DNA of 37,105 nucleotides, taken from assembly GCA_964424355.1 (NCBI GenBank), contig CAYRIO010000032.1, positions 1 to 37,105 on the forward strand, in the 5' to 3' direction. Of this stretch, positions 30,632-37,105 are shown in pieces. A model generated the notes under the pieces. It saw nothing but the letters and a program-made list of their open reading frames with translations. It had not been told where the DNA came from and ran no database searches. This stretch comes from CAZEHS01 sp964424355. Lineage in GTDB: Bacteria; Bacillota; Clostridia; Peptostreptococcales; Acidaminobacteraceae. Numbering within the stretch: the first letter of the stretch is position 1; each line of letters opens with the position of its first letter. The position numbers and the translations under genes are program-made.

Positions 30632-30696
30632 TTCCAGTCAATGAATAATGGAAGAGAAACGTCAAACACACAAAAACCCAAAAGGAGGATTCACCC

Positions 30697-31533
30697 ATGA
30701 AAAAAGCACTTATCCTGGCACTTTCCGTACTCACCATTACAGGTCTTTTAACAGGCTGCGCACCCAAAGTAGAAGCCGCCCCAACTCCAGCCCCTGAAGC
30801 CGCCGCTCCCAAAGCGGTGACCATCAAGATCGGTGCGGATCTTGTTCCCCACAGCGAAATCCTTAATTTCATCAAGCCCAAGCTGGCAGCGGAGGGCGTC
30901 AACCTGGAGATCGTCAATCTGGACGATGCGGATCAGCTGAATCCGGCTGTGCAGGACAAGCAATTGGACGGCAACTATTTCCAACATGTACCCTACCTGG
31001 AATCCATAGCGGCTGAAAAAGGCTACGACTTCGCGGTACTTGCCAACGTCCATGTGGAGCCCATCGGTGTCTACTCGGACAAACTCAAGAATATTGCGGA
31101 TCTGAAGGATGGCGCCACCATTGCAATCCCCAACAACCCGTCCAATGAGTTCCGCGCCCTGACCCTTCTGCAAAACAACGGCCTTCTGAAGATCAAGGAA
31201 GGCATCAAGGACTATGCGGCCACACCGGCAGATATCGTTGAAAATCCTAAGAACCTCAAATTCGTCGAAGTCGACAGCGCACAGCTGACTCGGGCCCTGC
31301 CGGATGTGGATGTCGCCGTCATCAACACCAACCGCATCCTGGAAGCCAAGATCGACCCCAATAGCGCATTGATCCGGGAAGATGCCAAATCCCCCTATGG
31401 CAATATCGTGGTGGTCCGCAAAGGCGACGAAACCCGTCCGGAGCTGATCAAACTGAAAGAAGCACTCTTGAGTGAAGAGGTGAAGAAATTTATAACCGAG
31501 AAATACGGGGTTGCAGTAGTCCCCGCATTCTAA
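30697..31533 (+). CDS. metQ: Methionine-binding lipoprotein MetQ
   Basis: The 278-residue protein has a lipoprotein signal with cleavage before the Cys in LLTGC (Cys21), an Ala/Pro linker and a NlpA/MetQ family domain. Diagnostic segments are VPHSEILNFIKPKL, DGNYFQHVPYLE and AIPNNPSNEFRALTLLQ. It captures D- or L-methionine, or possibly related sulfur compounds, for MetNI. AAAGGAGG precedes the ATG. A terminator follows at 31551-31598. Confidence 0.94.
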   Translation: MKKALILALSVLTITGLLTGCAPKVEAAPTPAPEAAAPKAVTIKIGADLVPHSEILNFIKPKLAAEGVNLEIVNLDDADQLNPAVQDKQLDGNYFQHVPYLESIAAEKGYDFAVLANVHVEPIGVYSDKLKNIADLKDGATIAIPNNPSNEFRALTLLQNNGLLKIKEGIKDYAATPADIVENPKNLKFVEVDSAQLTRALPDVDVAVINTNRILEAKIDPNSALIREDAKSPYGNIVVVRKGDETRPELIKLKEALLSEEVKKFITEKYGVAVVPAF

Positions 31534-31550
31534 GAGCATAGTACGATCAC

Positions 31551-31602
31551 AAGTCCGGATCCGAACCTGAGAAACCTGCAGGGAATGGATTCGGACTTTG
31601 TT
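31551..31602 (+). terminator. Terminator after metQ
   Basis: Arms 31551-31562 and 31587-31598 pair over 12 bases with one mismatch. TTTGTTTG overlaps the stem end. It closes the metNIQ operon. Confidence 0.65.
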
Positions 31603-31624
31603 TGCGTAGAGGAGACAGCACCGA

Positions 31625-31653
31625 TTGACATTGCGCAGATAATCCTTTAAACT
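31625..31653 (+). promoter_or_regulatory. Predicted promoter of the Rrf2-family regulator gene
   Basis: TTGACA (31625-31630) and TAAACT (31648-31653) have a 17-base spacer. Downstream, GATAG-GAATA-CTATC (31665-31679) is an inverted repeat near the transcription start, a plausible autoregulatory operator of the Rrf2 type. Confidence 0.65.
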
Positions 31654-31697
31654 TAAATCAGACCGATAGGAATACTATCATTAATCCGAGGTGTAAC

Positions 31698-32147
31698 ATG
31701 AAACTATCTACTAAAGGCCGATATGGACTTCGGTGCATGCTGGATCTGGCGCTGAATTCCACTGGAGAGCATGTGGCGCTTTATAATATCGCGGAGCGCC
31801 AGGGGCTGTCCGTACTGTACCTGGAGCAGGTCTTCTCAACCCTGCGGAAAGCTGGATTGATTAAGAGTGTTAAGGGCGCTGGAGGCGGTTACTCTCTGGC
31901 GGATGCCCCTTCTAAAATCACGGTGGGATCCATTCTGAGAGTCCTTGAAGGAAATATTTCCATCGTCAACAGCCTTTCAAAGGAAGACAGTGATCAGCAG
32001 AATACACTGGAACGCTGTATACGAACGTCCTTGTGGGCCAAAATCGACAACAGCATCAGCGAAATCATCGATTCGGTCACATTGGAGGATCTGGCTGAGG
32101 AATCCCGGCAGATGGAATCTTCAGATCATTTTATGTTCTATATCTAG
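31698..32147 (+). CDS. Rrf2-family transcriptional regulator (CymR-like)
   Basis: The 149-residue protein starts with the Rrf2 winged-helix signature KLSTKGRYGLRCMLDLAL. YLEQVFSTLRKAGLIKSVKGAGGGYSLA (about 41-68) forms the recognition helix and wing. The IscR cysteine triad for a 2Fe-2S cluster is absent; only C107 lies in that half of the protein. This fits CymR, the cysteine-metabolism repressor that works with CysK in Bacillus and Staphylococcus, rather than IscR. Location beside the sulfur genes supports a CymR-type role. Whether it binds the shared 17-base motif or the GATAG/CTATC repeat is open. Confidence 0.85.
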   Translation: MKLSTKGRYGLRCMLDLALNSTGEHVALYNIAERQGLSVLYLEQVFSTLRKAGLIKSVKGAGGGYSLADAPSKITVGSILRVLEGNISIVNSLSKEDSDQQNTLERCIRTSLWAKIDNSISEIIDSVTLEDLAEESRQMESSDHFMFYI

Positions 32148-32171
32148 AATATCCCAGCTATCCATCAAAAG

Positions 32172-32213
32172 GCCGGTTCCAAACAATTAACAGTTGCTTG
32201 GAACCGGCTTTTT
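32172..32213 (+). terminator. Strong terminator after the Rrf2 gene
   Basis: A perfect 11-bp stem (32172-32182 with 32198-32208) and a 15-base loop are followed by TTTTT. It ends the regulator transcript before sbcD. Confidence 0.9.
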
Positions 32214-32424
32214 CTATGCTTTTTCCAAGATTGTGATTCGTTCCCTCAGAGAAAAAGATAGTGGGCGCAACTGCCATAACAATGGAGGGAATCATAGGTA
32301 TTTGTAGAATAATGTTGAGAGCAGCAATAAAGCCCTAAAAATTCGGAACAGAGCATTCACGAGAAATTTCCAAAAAAGTCTGCGGATCATATCCTGAGCG
32401 TATAGATATTGAAAGGAGTCCACC

Positions 32425-33591
32425 ATGAAGATTTTACACACCGGGGATTGGCATATCGGAAAACTGGTTCACGGCATTCATATGACCGAGGATCAACGAC
32501 ACATACTGAAGCAATTGATAGCCCTTATCGATGAGGAGAAACCGGATGTGCTGATCATTGCCGGGGACCTCTACGACCGGTCCGTTCCCCCTGTTGAAGC
32601 GGTGGACCTGCTGGACGAAATTCTGTCCGAAATCGTGATGGTCCACAAGACAAAGGTGATCATCATTGCGGGGAACCACGACAGTCCGGACCGGGTGGGC
32701 TTTGCCAGCAAGCTGCTGCGGGACAACGGGCTCTATATCAGCGGCAACCTGACAAAGACCATTGAACCGATCATCCTGGAAGATGCCTACGGCCCGGTGT
32801 GTTTTTACCCCATCCCGTTCATGGAACCCGTCCTTGTAAAAGAACTTTACGGCAATGAAACCATTAAAAACCACGACCTGGCCATGGAAGCGATCATAAA
32901 CAACATCGGCGAAGGTATCAACGCCTGCGGGCGGAATGTGTGCATCGCCCACGCCTTTGTGATGGGAACCGAAACCCTTGAAACCAGTGAATCTGAGCGC
33001 CCTCTATCCATCGGCGGTTCGGAGTATGTCAGCGTGGAACATTTCGACCGGTTTAACTATGTGGCCCTGGGCCATCTCCACGGCCCCCAGAAGGTGAAGC
33101 ACGACCATATCCGGTATTCCGGGTCCCTGCTGAAATATTCGTTCTCCGAGGCGGTTCAGAAAAAATCCGTGGCCCTGATCACCCTGGATGCCGCAGGGAA
33201 TGCCGAGGTGACACTGAAAGAACTCCAGCCCCTGCGGGATATGCGGGTCATCAAAGGAAATCTTGAGAACCTTTTGGATAAAGCGGTGTATGGGGCCGCC
33301 AACACCGACGACTACATCATGGCCATCCTCACAGACCGGGGGGAGCTGATCGACGCCATCAGCAAGCTGAGAGCCGTGTACCCCAATATCCTGCGCATGG
33401 AAAAGGAACAGGTCGACCGAGAAGCCGGTGATTCCGGAACCTCCGCCAGCAGGGCGTTCGCCCAGAAGAAACCCCTGGAGCTGTTCGCTGAATTCTATGA
33501 GAACGTATCCGGTGAAGCCTTTTCCGAGGAAAAGAAGGGGCTTGTCGCCGCCATCTTTGACGAAGTCGCTCAAAACGGGAGGAACAGCTGA
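32425..33591 (+). CDS. sbcD: Exonuclease subunit SbcD (Mre11-like)
   Basis: The 388-residue nuclease has the metallophosphoesterase motifs in order: GDWHIGK (D8, H10), GDLYDR (D48), GNHDSPDR (N84, H85) and later VALGHLHGPQ. It forms the SbcCD complex that cleaves DNA hairpins and processes double-strand ends with Mn2+. GAAAGGAG lies shortly before ATG 32425. The stop shares one base with the sbcC start (TGATG), so translation is coupled. The C-terminal capping domain is complete. Confidence 0.95.
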   Translation: MKILHTGDWHIGKLVHGIHMTEDQRHILKQLIALIDEEKPDVLIIAGDLYDRSVPPVEAVDLLDEILSEIVMVHKTKVIIIAGNHDSPDRVGFASKLLRDNGLYISGNLTKTIEPIILEDAYGPVCFYPIPFMEPVLVKELYGNETIKNHDLAMEAIINNIGEGINACGRNVCIAHAFVMGTETLETSESERPLSIGGSEYVSVEHFDRFNYVALGHLHGPQKVKHDHIRYSGSLLKYSFSEAVQKKSVALITLDAAGNAEVTLKELQPLRDMRVIKGNLENLLDKAVYGAANTDDYIMAILTDRGELIDAISKLRAVYPNILRMEKEQVDREAGDSGTSASRAFAQKKPLELFAEFYENVSGEAFSEEKKGLVAAIFDEVAQNGRNS

Positions 33592-36500
33592 TGCGCCCGA
33601 TAAAACTCACCATGACAGCCTTCGGTCCTTACAAGGACGTGGAAGTGGTTGATTTCAGGGAACTGGGCAACCGCAATCTGTTCCTGATCACCGGCCCGAC
33701 GGGGGCAGGGAAGACCACGATTTTTGATGCCATCAGCTTTGCCATCTACGGCGAAGCCAGCGGTAATATGCGCTCCGCGGACAGCCTCAGGAGCCATTTT
33801 TCAGAGGATCAGCTGTTAACGGAAGTGGAGCTGGAATTCGAACTGAAGGGCACCCGCTACCACATCCACCGGATCCCCAAGCAAAGTAAACCCAGGGCCC
33901 GGGGCGAAGGTACCACGGATCAGAAGCCGGATGCCACCCTGACGATTTACGATGGGGAACCCAATACCATCGTCGCTGGCGTGAAGAACGTGAACGAAAA
34001 AGTGGAAGCCGTTCTGGGCATCAACGCCGAACAGTTCCGGCAGATCATGATGATTCCCCAGGGGGAATTCCAAAAGCTGCTCACCTCCAGCACCGAGGAA
34101 CGGGAGCGGGTGCTGCAGCAGCTCTTCGATACCGGCATCTACAACGCCATCCAGATGAAGCTGGATATGCAGGCCAAAAGCCTCCTTTCCGAGATCAAAC
34201 GCAGCAGGGAAATAAGGGATCACGAGATTACACGGATCGAATGCCCGGAGCAGGAGGAATTACAGGCCCTGATAGCCGCGGATGATAAGCTGATTACCGA
34301 AATTGTTGTCCTAACAGGGGTTCAGATTGAGAAGGATCAGCAGGTCAGCCGCCGCCTTGAAGAAGCAATCCAAGCCACCCAAGAGAAAATAGAAAAGCAC
34401 ATCGAGGCCAGAGAAAAAGCCAAAGAGAACAACGAAAAGCTCAAGGCTAAAGAAGTCACGGACCTAAAACTGGCGGAAAAGGAGCTGGCCTCAGCCGATA
34501 TTGCCCTGTTGGACACCCGGGTAAAAAAAGCCGAAAAGGCCCAGATGATCGTGCCCGTTGAGGAGAACTACCAAGCCCGTAAAGCGGACCTCGAGAGTAA
34601 GAACAGGGAGTTAAGCACCGTAGACAGCAAGCTGGAACAGGCACAGGTTCAGGCAAAGGAAGCGGAAGCGGCTTACCTTGCGGAATCCTCTCCAGAAAAA
34701 ATAAAGCAGCGGGAACAGTTCATCGAAGAACTGGCCCGGCTCCATTCCTACGAAGACAAAGTAAAGCGCATTGAAGCCATTACACTGTCCATCGCCGAAG
34801 CGGAGAAACAGTGCAAGCAAATTGAAGTCGATAAGCAGAAAAATGCGGATTTTGTCACCAACGGCAACAAATCCATCGAAGGACTGCGCCTTAAACGGGA
34901 TGAAGCCAAAGAGGCTGAAATCAAAGCTGCAGGCAAGAAAGAAGCCCTGAACAGAACCCAGGACATTGGCAGAAAACTGAAAAAAATGCTGGAAATCCAG
35001 TCCGAATTCATCGCTGAAACCGGCAGGCACAATGTCGAAGAGGGTCTGGCAAAAGAACTGCTTCTGCGGATAGAAGCCAGCACCCGGAAATATAAAGAGA
35101 GCAAGCTTGATTCCCTGATGAATCAGGCAGCCGTGCTTGCAAAGGATCTGAAGGAAAACGCCCCCTGCCCCGTGTGCGGCTCCACCCACCATATTGCACT
35201 GGCTCAGTTTTCAGAGCATGCAGTCACCGAGGAGCAGCTTATTGCCTTGGAAGAAGCCCTCAAAGCACTGGAAGCCCAGTGCAACGATAAAAAAACAACC
35301 CTGGCAATCCTTGAAGAGCGCATCAATAAACTGGCCGCCAGCGGAACCGAATTGATGGATGAGCTGTCCGGAATGATCATGCTCCAAAGGGATCACCTGT
35401 CTGCCGAAGATCAGCAGGCCTACATTAAGGAACAGATTGAAGAAAACAGCGCCGAACAGCTGAAAATAGAGAGCGAATTGACTGCCTTGGAACAGTCAGC
35501 CAAAGCCTACGAAACCCTCACCGCGGACATTGCAAAGCTAACTGCGGAGATCAAGGCGGCGGAAGAGAAGCAGGGCGAGCTGGACACCAAATACCTGGAA
35601 ACAAGCAGAACCCTATCGGAACAGAAGACCACGTTAAACCACATATTCGCTGAAGTACCGGAACAGATTCGAAACAGTTCCAAACTGACGGAAGCCATCA
35701 AAGCACAGGAAACACAGCAGCGGAAGTCCAACGAAACCCTCGATCGTACCCGCAAAGCCCATGAGGATACCAAAGCCATTCTCCTTACCCTGAGTGCCAA
35801 TAAGGATCAGCTCAGCAAGGATGTCGTTTCAGCCAGTGACAGCCTTGAAAAAGCCCTGCAAAATCTCAATGACAAAATAACCGAATCCGAATTCAGTAGT
35901 CTGGAAGACTACACCCAAGCCAAACTGCCCCAGGAAAGCATCAGTCGCTACAAAAACCAAATCGATCAACACGGCAGAGAACTTCACGCACTGAAAGAAC
36001 AGCTGGCGGACCTTAACCAAAAGACAAAAGACCTTCAGCCTGTTGATATCTCTGTATACGAAGCGCAGATAGAAGCCCTCCGCACCGAAAACACCACCCA
36101 CGCCACCACCCGTAGCGCCGCCATCAACCGCATCACCAACAACACCAAGATCCTCAGTGAAATAGAGGCCATCAACACCGCCATCGGCGATAAGGAAACC
36201 ACCTACAACGTCCTCGGCAACCTTGCCAAAGTAGCCCAAGGCAACAATCCCGGCCGCATCACCTTCGAACGGTACGTACTGGCCGCCTTTTTAGAAGATA
36301 TCATCACCGCCGCCAACATCCGCCTCAACCAAATGACCAGCGGCCGCTACAAGCTCTCCAGAACCGAAGAACTCCAGCGCAGCAATGCCAAAGGCGGCCT
36401 AGAGCTGGAGGTGTACGACAACTACACCGGCAAATCCAGGCACGTAAAAACCCTCTCCGGTGGAGAGGGCTTCAAGGCGTCTCTGGCAATGGCCCTGGGG

Positions 36501-36746
36501 CTGGCGGATGTGGTTCAGTCGTATGCCGGGGGTGTGCAGTTGGACACCATGTTTATTGATGAAGGGTTTGGAACGCTGGATCAGGAGTCGTTGGATAGTG
36601 CGATTAGTTGCCTCATTGATTTGCAGAAGACCGGGAGGTTGGTTGGGATCATATCGCATGTGCAGGAGTTGAAGGAGAGGGTGGATACGCGGTTGGAGGT
36701 ACACAGCAGCAGCGTTGGGAGTGGGACACGGTTTGTGGTGGGGTAA
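33591..36746 (+). CDS. sbcC: Exonuclease subunit SbcC (Rad50-like)
   Basis: The 1,051-residue SMC-like ATPase has an N-terminal Walker A (GPTGAGKTTIFDAISFA, near residue 35) and a long coiled coil interrupted by the zinc hook CPVC at 526-529. The C-terminal signature is LSGGEGFKASLAMALGLADVVQ and the Walker B is MFIDEGFGTLD. It drives SbcD opening and DNA tethering. The length is normal for the family. The protein is intact, and the last 300 bases use more G and T than the rest of the gene. Confidence 0.96.
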   Translation: MRPIKLTMTAFGPYKDVEVVDFRELGNRNLFLITGPTGAGKTTIFDAISFAIYGEASGNMRSADSLRSHFSEDQLLTEVELEFELKGTRYHIHRIPKQSKPRARGEGTTDQKPDATLTIYDGEPNTIVAGVKNVNEKVEAVLGINAEQFRQIMMIPQGEFQKLLTSSTEERERVLQQLFDTGIYNAIQMKLDMQAKSLLSEIKRSREIRDHEITRIECPEQEELQALIAADDKLITEIVVLTGVQIEKDQQVSRRLEEAIQATQEKIEKHIEAREKAKENNEKLKAKEVTDLKLAEKELASADIALLDTRVKKAEKAQMIVPVEENYQARKADLESKNRELSTVDSKLEQAQVQAKEAEAAYLAESSPEKIKQREQFIEELARLHSYEDKVKRIEAITLSIAEAEKQCKQIEVDKQKNADFVTNGNKSIEGLRLKRDEAKEAEIKAAGKKEALNRTQDIGRKLKKMLEIQSEFIAETGRHNVEEGLAKELLLRIEASTRKYKESKLDSLMNQAAVLAKDLKENAPCPVCGSTHHIALAQFSEHAVTEEQLIALEEALKALEAQCNDKKTTLAILEERINKLAASGTELMDELSGMIMLQRDHLSAEDQQAYIKEQIEENSAEQLKIESELTALEQSAKAYETLTADIAKLTAEIKAAEEKQGELDTKYLETSRTLSEQKTTLNHIFAEVPEQIRNSSKLTEAIKAQETQQRKSNETLDRTRKAHEDTKAILLTLSANKDQLSKDVVSASDSLEKALQNLNDKITESEFSSLEDYTQAKLPQESISRYKNQIDQHGRELHALKEQLADLNQKTKDLQPVDISVYEAQIEALRTENTTHATTRSAAINRITNNTKILSEIEAINTAIGDKETTYNVLGNLAKVAQGNNPGRITFERYVLAAFLEDIITAANIRLNQMTSGRYKLSRTEELQRSNAKGGLELEVYDNYTGKSRHVKTLSGGEGFKASLAMALGLADVVQSYAGGVQLDTMFIDEGFGTLDQESLDSAISCLIDLQKTGRLVGIISHVQELKERVDTRLEVHSSSVGSGTRFVVG

Positions 36747-37105
36747 AGAATTGAGAACAAAGGTACCAGGCACTACCTATCCACTTAATCAACAAAAGAA
36801 AAATGACAAGTTTCAAGTGAAAGCGATAAGGTCTGAAAATTCAATTCAAAATAAGAAAAACCGGTATAACTGCTGGATATCATCCTGTATTTTTACGGGG
36901 TATGGAACGCTTCATCATACACAAATTCCGGATCAGTATCAGCTGCATTTGGCTATTTAATTGTATCGAAGCAGACAAATTAAGCAATTGGTGATGTGGC
37001 AGTAAGATAGCAGGTAAAAATATTTCTAAATAAGTGGATAGGTAGTGCCTTATAATGCCCCCCGATGTCAAGACACGCAAAATCGATTTCTAAGTTAATC
37101 TCCTT
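36747..37105. other. Non-coding stretch containing a small inverted-repeat element
   Basis: No protein-coding gene can be supported after sbcC. The AT-rich stretch holds the 283-base element bounded by perfect inverted repeats (see separate entry); short frames on both strands lack any family signature or ribosome binding site. Confidence 0.6.
36768..37050. mobile_element. Possible MITE-like element with perfect 20-bp inverted ends
   Basis: Bases 36768-36787 (beginning AGGCACTACC) and 37031-37050 (ending GGTAGTGCCT) are perfect reverse complements. They enclose 243 AT-rich bases with no transposase. Size and structure suit a non-autonomous transposable element or an IS200/IS605-type relic. 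Clear target-site duplications are not evident next to the ends, so the class is uncertain. Confidence 0.5.

Noticed and set aside
36715..36960. 81-residue frame after sbcC
   Set aside because: It begins inside sbcC in another frame, spans the left inverted repeat and has no family signature.
1..37105. tRNA, rRNA genes and CRISPR arrays
   Set aside because: No cloverleaf-type, rRNA-like or regularly spaced direct-repeat sequence was seen on reading either strand.

Overview
The window looks like a chromosomal piece from an anaerobic Bacillota (Firmicutes), most likely Clostridia. Reasons are the strong AGGAGG-type ribosome binding sites, four SAM-I (S-box) riboswitches, a tandem glycine riboswitch, lipoprotein-type ABC binding proteins, an Rrf2/CymR-type regulator and a Clostridia-like SbcCD pair. 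I cannot name a genus from the sequence alone. Bases 1-3700 are visibly more AT-rich than the rest and look like an acquired defence or accessory segment.

Layout. (1) 1-2483: remains of a Wadjet-type anti-plasmid system, with a 5'-truncated JetC-like SMC ATPase followed by an intact JetD. (2) 2595-3587: a Fic-family protein with an N-terminal helix-turn-helix, preceded by a perfect 20-bp inverted repeat over its promoter. (3) 3883-7368: a lipoamide-dehydrogenase-like flavoprotein, divergent from a TVP38/DedA-type membrane protein and a second FAD oxidoreductase. (4) 7549-9988: UPF0303 and Gfo/Idh/MocA genes divergent from an AraC-type regulator. (5) 10161-31533: a very large sulfur amino acid region. 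(6) 31698-32147: an Rrf2-family regulator. (7) 32425-36746: sbcD-sbcC. (8) 36768-37050: a short non-coding element bounded by 20-bp inverted repeats.

The sulfur region is the core. It holds a SAM-riboswitch-controlled PatB/MalY C-S lyase (minus strand). Divergent from it is a cystine-type ABC transporter with MccB/MccA-like reverse-transsulfuration enzymes. A SAM-riboswitch operon follows with LarE, a cystathionine gamma-synthase-like enzyme and an HD-domain protein, then a DUF2325 protein and cysK. Immediately after cysK, a SAM-I riboswitch precedes a YezD-like mini-protein and a complete nitrogenase-like set: NifH-, NifD- and NifK-like subunits, a free-standing NifX-like domain, a NifB radical SAM enzyme and a NifS cysteine desulfurase. 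A convergent lpdA follows, with a tandem glycine riboswitch. A final SAM-I riboswitch controls a methionine ABC transporter.

The striking system is the SAM-riboswitch-controlled nitrogenase-like operon (20480-27018). NifE/NifN and all N2-fixation accessories are absent, and every neighbour handles cysteine or methionine. The best hypothesis is therefore a methylthio-alkane-reductase-like (Mar, group IV) enzyme that releases methanethiol or another reduced sulfur compound from organic thioethers when SAM is low. The released sulfur would be captured by the adjacent PLP enzymes. The family assignment is well supported by motifs; the exact substrate is inference. A 17-base motif shared exactly by two of the sulfur promoters, with variants at two others, suggests an additional common regulator.
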